Shown here: piece by piece, positions 22,223 to 33,232 of the stretch
How positions within the stretch are numbered: position 1 is the stretch's first letter
Layout: each line of letters opens with the position of its first letter
Assembly: GCA_018105865.1 (NCBI GenBank)
Contig: CM030868.1
Coordinates: 12,266,805 to 12,330,804 of the forward strand
Source of the DNA: Metaphire vulgaris
Lineage: Eukaryota > Annelida > Clitellata > Crassiclitellata > Megascolecidae
Direction: 5' to 3'
DNA length: 64,000 bases
The notes under the pieces: model-generated
What the model saw: only the letters and a program-made list of their open reading frames with translations
Databases searched by the model: none
Told to the model about the DNA's origin: nothing
Translations under genes and position numbers: made by a program

Positions 22223-22280
<58 letters not shown>
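22152..22280. repeat. (CTGT)n/(CT)n microsatellite
   Basis: It begins four bases after the receptor stop codon, so it would lie at the start of the 3' untranslated region. Confidence 0.95.
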
Positions 22281-22281
<1 letters not shown>

Positions 22282-22641
22282 ATAAGGAAATGAACCCGCG
22301 ATTGAGCGTCTCTCGTACAGTAGGCGGCCATTTTGATTCGACCACGGTCATTTTCAGCAGCGTTTTGCAAAGTGCATACAGGGCGGTTAGGGGGAAATTA
22401 ATCCACCCCAATTAAGTCTGATCCCCCATTTGCATCTCAGTGTGTAATACGATGACAGTGTCTCTCTGCCCCCCACCCCACCTCCACCCCAACCACACAC
22501 CCTATAAAACTGTAATAAATAGCCTCTGATGGCAGAGGAGAGCGTATACAGGTAACTGTGATTTTTAGTCTCTCAACTCTTGTAAATTCACTCGGTGAAT
22601 ATTCGTCATTTCAAACACGATGCCAAGTGACGGCCTGAGGA

Positions 22642-22720
22642 GGAGGAAGAGGAGGAGGAGGAGGAGGAGGAGGAGAATGTATGTGCGTGTGTATGTATGT
22701 GTGTGTGTTTGTGTGTGTTC
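22642..22720. repeat. (GGA)n and (TG)n tracts
   Basis: Adjacent AGG and GTGTAT/TG runs. The flanking 22281-23040 is otherwise without recognisable features. Confidence 0.85.
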
Positions 22721-23085
22721 GATGTTTAAGCTGTCGTCGATTGGTCCAAAGGGAATTTCGATTCCTCGTCGTCGACGAGAGAGAATCGCCGAATTATGAA
22801 CTCCAAAATAGGAATCCATTGAGACGAGCAGCAGTCCCACTTAGTATTCGAGTCTTCGCGGTCAACAGGGAAGACAGGCACGATAGCTCATCCGCTATCC
22901 TTCGTTCCCTCCATCGGATCCAGATGGGCACCGATTGTGCATCCCTCCCTTTCGTCCCTCCAACCCCTCACCCCACCCCCCATGGCTCATGCCTCTTCGC
23001 AGTTGTACTGTCAGTTCGTGACGATGCGCCTCCAAACCCTCCTCCTCCTCTTCCTCCTCTCTCGTTTATTTCCTCTTTGAGTTAG

Positions 23086-23268
23086 AACTTAGAGCCGAGT
23101 GCTGGAGGAGCGACTCCTCTGTGCTGTGTCTTGTGTTCGGTCTCTCGACCTCGAGCTAAGATTTCGAAGGAACGCAAGAGAAGTGGCTTCCATCCAGACT
23201 TCAAAAGCTCTGACGAAGCTCTCCAAATGAGAAGAGACAACGAGGTATACCAAGGCAAGGTCACTCAG
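23086..23268 (+). CDS. Possible orphan exon, function unknown
   Basis: A long polypyrimidine stretch and TTAG acceptor precede 61 open codons ending at a good donor, CAG|GTGAGT. The exon is phase 0 at both ends. The second half reads KISKERKRSGFHPDFKSS, then DEALQMRRDNEVYQGKVTQ, which has a protein-like composition. No neighbouring exon was identified and I do not recognise the family. It could be chance. Confidence 0.3.
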
Positions 23269-23678
23269 GTGAGTTCACCGGCGTAGCCAGGACTGCGGAA
23301 TAGGGGCGGCACTAAGGCTTCCACAGACCGACGTCTCCAGCTCTGATTAGGGGGCTTGGATTAGCGTCGCCAGCTCTTCTCCCCCCCCCCAACGGGGCAT
23401 GGGGCGGAGTTACCGGCGAAAATTTGAGGTAATATTAGATTCAAATCTTGAGATTTTGCGCATATTTTCAGGCCATAGACCTATGTCGGCATATCTGCCA
23501 TCACCCTATCCATAACTGATGAAATATTTTCAACGGGTTTTTACGAATCTCACGACCAGTCCGGACTCGAACAGGGGCCGCCCTGTACGCCGAACGGCTG
23601 CGCTAATGATCATCAGGTCCCCCTAGCAGGGTCTGTGCCGCAGCCGATCACAAGTTTAATTGTAAAGTCAGATTTAAG

Positions 23679-24554
23679 CAGTGATGTTAACAAGGACTGA
23701 CCCCCAAGGACGAGGATAAGGACAAGGACCGACCCCCTGGGACGAGGATAAGGACAAGGACTGACTCCCCAAGGACGAGGATAAGGACGAGGACCGACCC
23801 ATGACCAGGACTTACCCCTCATCACAAGGGACCACAAGGACTGACCTCCAAGGACAAGGATCAAGGACAAGGACCGATCTCTGTTTTAGACAAAAAGTCA
23901 GAAAGGAAAAAAGCAAAAACAATTTCAAATCGAATCACAAAATCATAAAAGCAAAAAAAGAATGTTGTAAAACATAATCTAGTCAACAGCAATGTTGTAT
24001 TTCAAATAAACAAGGGTTTCCAACAGCTGATCAGTCATGCACGCACGATGAGGCCTAATATTATGACACCACTTTGCCTCGTTCAACTGCCAATCTCCAT
24101 TGCATCATGCTTTGTACCATTCCTTTGTAAGTTTGTAGACAATGACACCAGTATTTTAAGATACAACTTAATAGAAATTTTAAAAACGCATTCTGGTTCA
24201 TACGAAACAGGAAATGGAAGTTCAGCTGCTCAACTGGTATTATAAAGGAAACAATGACTACACATTTAGAATAACTCAAAGCAAGTATGTAAATATGAAT
24301 TCAATACTACTTACCCTTGCAACATAATTATCAGAACAATTGAAAATGGTATATAGTAATTTGGTCCTTATAAGGATTTTTCAGGACTAAGTTATCTGCA
24401 AGGACGAGGATAAGGACGATGATTGAGCCCCAAGGACGAGGACAAGGACGAGGACTGAGTCCCCAAGGACGAGGACAAGGACAAGGACAAGGACTTCAAA
24501 TTGGTCCTTATGAGTCCTTAAGGACAAGGACCAGGACAAGGATTAACATCACTG
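23679..24554. mobile_element. 876-bp hAT-like element with internal AAGGAC arrays
   Basis: GATTTAAG flanks both sides (23671-23678 and 24555-24562), a perfect 8-bp duplication. The termini are CAGTGATGTTAA and TTAACATCACTG, exact inverted repeats of 12 bases. Direct-repeat arrays of AAGGACGAGGATA-type units occupy both subterminal regions (23692-23880 and 24395-24545). The middle encodes nothing recognisable. Confidence 0.88.
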
Positions 24555-24562
24555 GATTTAAG

Positions 24563-26300
24563 TCTTGAACCTTGGAACAAATCCGCAGATTAAAATGGAC
24601 AGCTATTCGACAATCACCTTACCCTACATTTACGTAATGTATCTGCAAGAATTTCACATCTAGTTTTCGTTTGATCCGAGGAGACCTCCACCCTGCCCAT
24701 CTTGTGTGTTTAATGGTCATCAATTTAGCCCCACACCCACTAGAGGGTTTGTGGAGCGTCATGAACTCCCTCAGATGGGTCTGAGGTTGAAGAAGCTTTT
24801 GAGTAGCATTAGAGTAAGACTGTGAGCTCTGGTGCATACTCTAAAGACTAATTGTGATTTATTATATTGAGTAGCCAATAGCTGCAACACAGTTTTAAGT
24901 AGGCCCAAATAAATTATATCGACAATCACTCTCCCTCCCAACCCTCACTTCACCCCACCCCCACTCTCACCCTTCCTTCCTCCACCCCAACAAAAATTCT
25001 CACTGGTTTCGCGCAAAACCTCTGATTCTGGTCTCTCGCGGCTGCGCTAATTATGAGTAAATTAATTGATCGTTAGCTTCCAAGTGCAAAAGTTGGCTGT
25101 TGACAGAGAGCAGAAGCTAGGTTGCATAGAAACAGTGGGGGAGTCAGACTTTCTTCATACAGACGCTTGAAGCTCCCCTTCAAATATTTCAAAAAATATC
25201 TTATGGAAGCAAATATACTCCAAGTAGTTTCTCGAAATTGAGAACATTGTTATTCTCAAATTGCTTGCATAATTGTTTTGACACAAAAACAGATAATTAC
25301 TGAGGCAGATGTTAGCTCGTCGAGACAGAGAGTGATTCAAATAACATTTCTTGTGAGAACTTTCGCTCGAGATATAACATTTCACTTTATCAGTTCAATA
25401 ATCAAAACAGTCATCAATAATTATACGAATTTCAAAACATTAATCGCCTTCAGCTGCTCTGCCCTTTGACTGATCGAACGTATCTCCATTGTCTTCGACA
25501 GCGGATTATGCTTTATGTAGCGCTTTGACGAACAATGTGAACAAAACCCAGTAAGATTACAAAGAAATATTTGCACCAATGCAACGTCAAAAATGCCACA
25601 ATATTAATGATATATATATAATGGAATCAAACGCATGATTATAGTCATGAGTGCGTCATTCATGGTCTGTATCGGTCACGCCCGATCGCCTGTCACGCAT
25701 CGAATGATTCTTCGACCTTTATAAAACACCGCTCAGTGACCGCTACACCCCCTCCCCAACAAAACACAAACAGTCGACGGCATAGCCTACACCTTCATCA
25801 GACCCAAGGCGAAGGGGAGGGCCTACGAACTGTTTGGTCTCGTGAAAATGCTCCTCGAATGAGTTCTTCTTTAGCTTTTAAATGAGGAGTTCGCCATGAG
25901 AAACAAAAAATTATCAGGAATCGACATTTCTTCTCTTTTCATCTCCTTCTCGGATTCGCAACGATCGAGATTAAATTCCCCAGTAATTTACTCTGTATAG
26001 CGTATATTCGAACCCAATTTTCTTTTTAAAAAATTCTATGTGATTTCAAACTTAGGAATGGAGATCCATCCTGTCCTCATAAAAATATCTTTGAATGTCA
26101 ATTAGTAGGATATTAGTATTAGAAAACTAGTGAAAATGTTAAAATTGCAAAACGTAACTGAAAAACACTTGAAACTAAACCCGAGAGCGACAGAGACACA
26201 GAGAGACAGAGACAGAGAGAGAAAGAGAAGATCAGTTACTGTAAACAGAGCGTTTAATTTCCCTCCTTCCTCCTCTCCAGTGTCAATCGGATGAACGAAG
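24563..26300. other. Gene-free AT-rich stretch
   Basis: No exon, RNA gene or complete element could be supported. Short CCCCACCC-rich segments occur near 24930-24990 and 25745. Confidence 0.5.
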
Positions 26301-26310
26301 TTTAAAAAGG

Positions 26311-26311
26311 T

Positions 26312-26371
<60 letters not shown>
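26311..26371. repeat. (GA)n microsatellite
   Basis: A pure GA run upstream of the first innexin. Confidence 0.95.
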
Positions 26372-26373
<2 letters not shown>

Positions 26374-26754
26374 GGACAGAACGAAGCAAGGATAAAGACA
26401 GATGCTCGTAGACTTCGAGTGAATTGGCATAGAGCGATGGAGATCAGAGAGCGGAGATGAACTAGTTGTCGTGTACCTTTGAGCCTGCCCTGTCCCTGTG
26501 CAAAGCAAATGCACCTACTACGGTATCGATCGATGACTAAGATATCACCTGTGTTCAATCGTCCGTAACATATGTTGCAGCATCGACCAACCTATCACGC
26601 CCGGTGCCTTTGATGCGGTTCCGCTTGGCTGATTGGCCAACCTACGCAATCAGCTTCCGCCGCCGAATCTCACACTGTCTCCCCCCGCTCACCAAACCAC
26701 AGCGGCGCCACAACATAGACCCACGAGGTCGTTGTACTAAGAACACAAACTCTG

Positions 26755-26778
26755 CCTCTGTCTCTGTCTCTGTCTCTG

Positions 26779-26812
<34 letters not shown>

Positions 26813-26854
26813 CTTGTTCTCCTCTGCGATGGAGTACCCGAACCCTGGCTCAGT

Positions 26855-26938
<84 letters not shown>
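26755..26938. repeat. (CTGT)n and (CT)n microsatellites
   Basis: A CTGT block (26755-26812) and a CT block (26860-26938) separated by about 45 unique bases, just upstream of a TATA-like sequence. Confidence 0.95.
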
Positions 26939-26939
<1 letters not shown>

Positions 26940-26985
26940 GAGTCTAGACAGTCAGCTAGAGTATCTGAATAGACCAACCTTGCGC

Positions 26986-26994
26986 TATATAAAG
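26986..26994 (+). promoter_or_regulatory. TATA-like element upstream of innexin 1
   Basis: TATATAAAG lies 320 bp upstream of the start codon at 27314 and 48 bp after a (CT)n run. If used, transcription would begin near 27015-27025 and leave a leader of about 290 bases. This is positional evidence only. Confidence 0.35.
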
Positions 26995-27313
26995 CCTCTC
27001 ATTCACTGCACGAATGCCAGAGACGAATGCGTCCAAAATGCGACATTCGACGATCGTTTATTAGAGACGTTTCAACCGAAGACAACGCTTCTGCCTCAAC
27101 ACTGCGCCCTCTGTCGACGCCCAAAGATGTCGCCGTTGAAAAATCTTGATTTTAACAGCTGAAAGTGAAATCGTCCACAGAAGACGCGTTCACCCGAACA
27201 GAACGACAGCTGAAGAAAAAGAAAGCGAGTCTTCTAATTACGACGAGTGAATTTTTAAAAACCAAACGACCTTCAAAATAACCGCTTTCTAATCTCATCT
27301 CATTCGCTGGAAA

Positions 27314-28582
27314 ATGCAGAATCTAATTCGCGCAGTTATCGACGTCAGACAGTTCAAGTTCAACCTCGACGACGACTTGATCGATCGTCTGAATCGCCAG
27401 TACACGGCAGCGGTACTCATTCTCATGGCAGTACTTGTCAGCGCAAGGCAGTACTTCGGCGAAGCGATACACTGCTGGTGCCCGGAAGTATGCGCATCGA
27501 ACCACGAGAAGTATGCAAACATGTACTGCTGGGTGGACGACACCTACTATGTCGCCGACGATGAGAAGATGCCACAGGATGAGGAAGGCCGAGACCGTAA
27601 GATCACCTATTATCAGTGGGTCCCCATCATTCTCATGCTTCAGTGCATCATGTTCCTGTTTCCATACGGCACCTGGCGAGTGTTGAATGCTAGATCAGGG
27701 ATCAACATCGGTACCATCATAGAAGCGGCTATCACGTCACAGACGGACATAAATCCCGAGCAGAGAGACAAGACCCTTCGTTATGCCGTTCATCTGATGG
27801 ATCGCTATCTTCTCGCCCAGCGCGACCACCGGACAGGATGTGTGTCGAGAATCAAGCAGATGCTATCGAGACACTGTCTGTTCGTCTACGGTAAACTGTA
27901 CGGCAATTATCTGACGTCGTGTTACCTGTTCGTGAAGGTGTTGTATTCGGTGAATGCCATCGGTCAGCTGTTCCTGCTCGACGTCTTCCTCGGCTACGAT
28001 TTTCACGTCCTCGGATTGCACGTCGTTCGCCATCTGCTATTCGGTGACGACTGGAAACCATCGGAACGCTTTCCACGCGTCTCGATGTGCGACTTTCGCA
28101 TTCGACAGAACACCAACGTCCACCGCTACACCGTTCAGTGCGTCCTGCCCATCAACCTCTTCAACGAGAAGATCTTCACGATCATCTGGTTCTGGCTGTT
28201 CATCGTGTCCGTCGTCACCCTGGCCGGTCTCGTCCACTGGCTGCTGCGCCTCGTCTACTGGCCTGTCCAGTACCGCTTCGTCCGGAGGAAGTTGAATTTC
28301 TTCGAGTGCATTCAACGGGACAGCTCCGTCCTGAAACGATTCGCCGACGACTACCTTCGCCGCGACGGTCTCTTCATCCTTCGACTGGTGACGAAGAACG
28401 CCGGCGACCTCGTGGCCACCGAGATCCTCGCTGCTCTCTGGAACAACTTCACTCCGAGACAACGACTGCTCACCGATTCCTCTCCTCAGAGAACCCGGAA
28501 GGCGAAATTCCCGAAGCCGAGTCCAAGGGAATACGTCAACCACTCGGAACCGACTTCCTCGTCGAGGATTGACGAAGTTTAG
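27314..28582 (+). CDS. Innexin 1 (gap-junction protein, 422 aa, intronless)
   Basis: Innexins oligomerise into gap-junction channels or hemichannels in the plasma membrane of invertebrates. The frame starts at ATG in AAAATGC and has no intron. Four hydrophobic segments lie near residues 30-46, 102-122, 199-227 and 286-316. The hallmark YYQWVP is at residues 99-104, at the base of TM2. The first extracellular loop begins HCWCPEVC, with cysteines 54, 56, 60 and 72; the second has cysteines 259 and 276. Length is normal for the family. Residues 121-286 are almost identical to the second innexin 4.7 kb downstream, while the tails differ. The C-terminus is Ile-Asp-Glu-Val, a possible PDZ ligand. 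Paralog numbering is arbitrary. Confidence 0.96.
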   Translation: MQNLIRAVIDVRQFKFNLDDDLIDRLNRQYTAAVLILMAVLVSARQYFGEAIHCWCPEVCASNHEKYANMYCWVDDTYYVADDEKMPQDEEGRDRKITYYQWVPIILMLQCIMFLFPYGTWRVLNARSGINIGTIIEAAITSQTDINPEQRDKTLRYAVHLMDRYLLAQRDHRTGCVSRIKQMLSRHCLFVYGKLYGNYLTSCYLFVKVLYSVNAIGQLFLLDVFLGYDFHVLGLHVVRHLLFGDDWKPSERFPRVSMCDFRIRQNTNVHRYTVQCVLPINLFNEKIFTIIWFWLFIVSVVTLAGLVHWLLRLVYWPVQYRFVRRKLNFFECIQRDSSVLKRFADDYLRRDGLFILRLVTKNAGDLVATEILAALWNNFTPRQRLLTDSSPQRTRKAKFPKPSPREYVNHSEPTSSSRIDEV

Positions 28583-29529
28583 AAAATTCACAGTTAAAGA
28601 CCGATGTAGGCTAGTCAGCCTTAAGTCAAGGTGAAATGTTCGATTCGTAGTTTCCATTGCATTGGCCAAATTCACCGGGTTTTTTCCTTTATTTTTATAC
28701 TTCGGATTTGTTCGTGCATTCGAAAAGTGTCAATTGCATGATTTGCATCTGCTAATTGAATGTTCAGAACTGAGGACTGAAGTCTCCACGAATTGAACAC
28801 GAAATTTTCCATGACTGCTTCGTACAAATACAACTCTCAACTGCTATCACTTACGTTCACCATAATTATGAAACGTCTAACATGACAATCAGTACCTACA
28901 GTGTCGTTCAAACATTTGCACTAACAGTGAACTAGCGGCGCCAGAAATTTCTAATTGGCGCCAAAGTCTGTCAAAGTGCTGACAAGCAACTTAGTCCTAT
29001 GCTAAATCTATGCAGCTAAGTCCTGGCTCGTGTTTTGCACCACCAATTAAATAGCATAATGTACTTAAAACACAAACGCAACTAAATAGACGATAGATAA
29101 GGACACGAGGAAGGGAAATATAAAATATAAACAGTGATTATCTCTTGTTCAATGTCTCCTAAGAATTGACGACAATAGATAACTGGATTGATATCCTATT
29201 GAAGGTCAGAATTCACAGTGCCGTCTCTTCGATCATTCGAGTGACTACTTGTGCTGACGTTTTGCCAAGATCAGCAATCTCCAAAGCATACCTGTTAATA
29301 TATCGAATGGCATTATTAGTCTCTCATATTCCGCCTTCAACCGTTTAAAAATTGTGTCAACATTTCTCGAAATCGAAACCGACCAATCTAGACCATCGTT
29401 CAGTCGATCAGACTTGTCCATGAATTGGGTTAACCCATGGGTTTGGTTGGGTCCAGATTATGAAAAAATAATGGGTTGGGTTTCGTGAGTCTATACCTGT
29501 TAACCATCTTAAATATAGGCTTTCTGTTT
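28583..29529. other. Downstream flank of innexin 1
   Basis: AT-rich, no gene. A short inverted repeat GGCGCCAGAAATTT / AATTGGCGCC is near 28935-28963, followed by CTGACAAGCAA, a partial core-motif match. GGGTT/GGTTGGGT-rich sequence occurs at 29425-29485. Confidence 0.45.
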
Positions 29530-30308
29530 CATAGATGTAAAAAACGTTTTTTATGTTTTTATTTTTTCTTAAAAAACATGTTTTTTAATGTTTTTTAAGT
29601 TCCTTATGTTTTTTATTTTCTGTATCTTATTGCCTGCATATCAATTTCTGAAGGGATACGTTTTAATTCTTCTGCTTGGATTTGGTTCGCTGGAGAACTC
29701 CACTATTTCCATTGTTGGAGTTGTGGAATTTGAGCTGGGGTGAGATTTCAACCCCCTCTCCCGGCAACTCCAACACCGACTATTTATTCGTTCGCAGAAT
29801 CCAAGGAATTCTTCATGCGGAAATAATTAGTGTTCGACAGCAGGTGTCATCGTCTGCACTGAGGAATGGTTAGGGTTAGGGTTATCGTTCGGAATGTTGG
29901 GGCGGTCATCTGATAGAAGCCATCTCTGACCCGGTCACTTCGTGGGTCAAAGATGTTTCAGCTTTCGTTAAGTCGCTCGTGAGAATGTTCTCGAGGTCCG
30001 AGGGTCAAAGGTTCTATAACGCCTATCAGGGCTTCTAGATGTTCAAATGTTCTACACCTCACAATACAGTAGTATTGGATACTTTTAAAAATCATATTTC
30101 ATTTGTGCAACGACTGAGTTCTGGATCGTTCAATTGAATTACTTCATTAATATGTGTCAAATGTAATGCATGGACGGATGGCCAATAAAGGTCTGTAAAC
30201 GAGGCCATTGTTTTTTAAGCCAATGTTTTTTAATGTTTTTTATTTTTTTATAAAAAAACATGTTTTTTCATGTTTTTTATTTTAAAATTTATGTTTTTTA
30301 CATCTATG
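29530..30308. mobile_element. 779-bp hAT-like element with perfect 16-bp termini
   Basis: The ends CATAGATGTAAAAAAC and GTTTTTTACATCTATG are exact inverted repeats. TTCTGTTT flanks both sides (29522-29529 and 30309-30316). Palindromes of the form TTAAAAAACATGTTTTTTAA lie near both ends. No intact coding frame is present. Confidence 0.9.
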
Positions 30309-31069
30309 TTCTGTTTACTGCTTTGACAATGGCCATAGATTATTATATTATATCATATTGATTGAATCACACCCAATGGCGCCATGTGCGCTAACCTAGA
30401 TTCCATCGTAGGCAACGCCTTCAATAGTCTGTACATACCGTACCATAGCAATTCAGATTGAGCAAATTACGTGGACAGCTGTTGTTCACTTGTCTGAAAA
30501 CATTCCTAAAACCGGCCACGGATAGTTGGCAATAGGAATAATAGTAGGATAATTTCATATAGTTTTCGATTTTTGGTGTTATAATTCTATACATTATACA
30601 GTAAAATCGAAAATGGCAATGGCATGTGCTGTCGAACGTACTGTAAAGGACTATTGCAGTAGTGAGTCTGAATTAACACTTTCTCTGTGTGTTTGAATGG
30701 AATTCACAATGAAAACCTTTGGTTACAAGAAAATTGAACGTCGGGTGTTTATCAGAACTCGGGTTGAATATATGCATATATTCTAAAAAGTGCGACAGTA
30801 GTTGGGTTGGGTCAGCAGACAGGAATCCCATTTGGGTTGGGTTGGGTTGGGAAGTTGGTGGTTTGGATTTGGGTTCAGAAAACCGACCCATTGACAACTT
30901 TGCAGCCGATCAGTCCGTCTCCCAATCATTTCTGAGTTCACTGCGTTTCAAATCAGCACTTCTATAGTTCTACCGTTGAAGGCAGTAGAGTTGTTGTATC
31001 GCAGAATGAATTCAGTCACTATTTCGTCAACAGTTCTCTCGCTTTTACCTTAAGAGTGAACGCCGTGAC
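30309..31069. other. Non-coding stretch between the innexins
   Basis: No gene. A GGGTTGGGTTGGGTTGGG segment at 30800-30860 echoes one at 29425-29485; the two may be ends of an older element into which the 779-bp element inserted. Confidence 0.4.
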
Positions 31070-31206
31070 CAGGGTTATTTCTAGGATTATCAATTTGGGG
31101 TGTGTCGGTCCCCTGGTCATCCAATAGCTGAAATTGGGGGTGTTGAGATTTGTCGGTCTCAAATTGGGTGTGTTGGGGTTTGTTAGAGGGTATATAAATA
31201 TCCTTG
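31070..31206 (+). mobile_element. Family A element copy 2, perfect 8-bp duplication
   Basis: It starts CAGGGTTATTTCTAGG, ends AAATATCCTTG and is flanked by GCCGTGAC on both sides (31062-31069 and 31207-31214). It is 137 bp long and lacks the segment with the core motif that the other copies keep. Confidence 0.85.
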
Positions 31207-31296
31207 GCCGTGACTGTGTTATGTTGATGTCAGATGTGTTATGGTATCAAACAGTCTACGTAGGACATTATAAACATGCGTTGAAATTCAACACTT

Positions 31297-31299
<3 letters not shown>

Positions 31300-31342
<43 letters not shown>
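31300..31342. repeat. (GA)n microsatellite
   Basis: A GA run between the innexins. Confidence 0.95.
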
Positions 31343-31343
<1 letters not shown>

Positions 31344-31996
31344 TATGTGGAAAGCACTTTCCATTCAGATTCATATTTCGTTTCAAATGGCAAAGTATTT
31401 GGTTCGTTAACTTCAACAGTTATTTCAGTCCCTATTTATTTAGTTTAAACAAATTTCCTGCCTCTTCCAAAATCTAATTCCCCCAAGAGAGCTTTAACAA
31501 CGGCATATGGAATGGCCGTATGGAAGAGCATGTGTGAAACATGTGCCGTTCTATTTTCCAGAAACATCTGCACAACATGACTATCGGAAACGATGGACCC
31601 GGTGCTTTCTCGTAACTTTTGCCACAAAACGTCACGGTCTGCGTTTGCTTCGATGTCAGCAGAAAATTGATTCGGAAGTGAAGAAATAGCGGAATCAAGA
31701 AAACACGAAGAAAAGTTACAAATGAGAAAGTATCATTTGTGATCTCAATTAGAGAGAATCGTCCACTGATGTAGTGTTTAGTTTGGACGTGAAAACTCCT
31801 TAGACGCTTCTTCAAAAGTAGAACACGAAATATTCGAGGAAATGACAGCCATCGACACAGCGAATAAGATGAACCAATTCGTTTGAAACTATGTATTCTA
31901 GACTAAAATTCGCCAAAGAACCATCATCATCGTCTTCTTAATCACATTTATCGTCGTTGTTGTTGTTGTCGTCGTCGTCGTCGTAATCGTAACATC

Positions 31997-33232
31997 ATGC
32001 AGAAGTTGTTGAAGGCCGTTCTAGACCTGAAACAATTCAAGTTCAGACTCGATGACGACATCATAGATCGCCTCAACCACCAGTACACGGCAGCGGTACT
32101 CATTCTCATGGCAGTACTTGTCAGCGTAAGACAGTACTCTGGCGAAGCGATACACTGCTGGTGCCCGGAAGTATGCGCATCAAATCACGAACAGTATGCG
32201 AACATGTACTGCTGGGTGGACGACACCTATTACGTTCCGTTCTACGAAAAGATGCCACAGGATGACGAAGGCCGAGACCGTAAGATCACCTATTATCAGT
32301 GGGTCCCCATCATTCTCATGCTTCAGTGCATCATGTTCCTGTTTCCATACGCCATCTGGCGAGTGTTGAATGCTAGATCAGGGATCAACATCGGTACCAT
32401 CATAGAAGCCGCCATAACGTCACAGACGGACATAAATCCCGAGCAGAGAGACAAGACCCTTCGTTATGCCGTTCATCTGATGGATCGCTATCTTCTCGCC
32501 CAGCGCGACCACCGGACAGGATGTGTGTCGAGAATCAAGCAGATGCTATCGAGACACTGTCTGTTCGTCTACGGTAAACTGTACGGCAATTATCTGACGT
32601 CGTGTTACCTGTTCGTGAAGGTGTTGTATTCGGTGAATGCCATCGGTCAGCTGTTCCTGCTCGACGTCTTCCTCGGCTACGATTTTCACGTCCTCGGAGT
32701 GCACGTCGTTCGCCATCTGCTGTTCGGTGACGACTGGAAACCATCGGAACGCTTTCCACGAGTCTCGATGTGCGACTTTCGCATTCGACAGAACACCAAT
32801 GTCCACCGCTACACCGTTCAGTGCGTCCTGCCCATCAACCTCTTCAACGAAAAGGTGTTTACTGTCGTCTGGTTCTGGCTGTTTCTCACCTGTCTGGCCA
32901 CCTTCGGAGGCCTCGTCCACTGGCTGCTGCGCCTCGTCTACTGGCCAACGCAGCGTCGCTTCGTCAGGCGCAAACTGAGCGGATTGGACGTCAGTCACCG
33001 TAACAACCAGAACGTCAAATGGTTCGCCGAACACTACCTTCGTCGCGACGGTCTGTTTGTGTTGCGGATGGTGGCGAAGAACGCCGGTGAGATCGTGGCA
33101 ACGGAGATCCTCTATGCTCTGTGGGAGGGGTATGGGCCGAAACGCCAGCTTCTGGGAGACCCTCCTCACCGCGGTAGGAAGATCAAGGCGAACAGCAGAA
33201 ATAATCATCATTGTACAATCGAAGATGTCTGA
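31997..33232 (+). CDS. Innexin 2 (gap-junction protein, 411 aa, intronless)
   Basis: A tandem paralog of innexin 1 in the same orientation, also a single open frame. It keeps YYQWVP, the HCWCPEVC loop, the four membrane segments and the second-loop cysteines. Residues 121-286 differ from innexin 1 at one position only, and the DNA of that block differs at about eight of nearly 500 bases. The first 27 residues and everything after TM4 are clearly diverged. The C-terminus is Ile-Glu-Asp-Val. A TTG/GTC microsatellite (31950-31986) directly precedes the start codon. A mixed channel with innexin 1 is plausible but is an inference. Confidence 0.96.
   Translation: MQKLLKAVLDLKQFKFRLDDDIIDRLNHQYTAAVLILMAVLVSVRQYSGEAIHCWCPEVCASNHEQYANMYCWVDDTYYVPFYEKMPQDDEGRDRKITYYQWVPIILMLQCIMFLFPYAIWRVLNARSGINIGTIIEAAITSQTDINPEQRDKTLRYAVHLMDRYLLAQRDHRTGCVSRIKQMLSRHCLFVYGKLYGNYLTSCYLFVKVLYSVNAIGQLFLLDVFLGYDFHVLGVHVVRHLLFGDDWKPSERFPRVSMCDFRIRQNTNVHRYTVQCVLPINLFNEKVFTVVWFWLFLTCLATFGGLVHWLLRLVYWPTQRRFVRRKLSGLDVSHRNNQNVKWFAEHYLRRDGLFVLRMVAKNAGEIVATEILYALWEGYGPKRQLLGDPPHRGRKIKANSRNNHHCTIEDV

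Noticed and set aside
22681..23085. 134-codon frame starting with Cys-Val repeats
   Set aside because: It starts in a TG microsatellite and shows no domain or splice support.
28037..28675. 212-codon minus-strand frame over innexin 1
   Set aside because: A shadow of the innexin coding strand, caused by its codon composition; the innexin homology is decisive. The same applies to 32546-33292.
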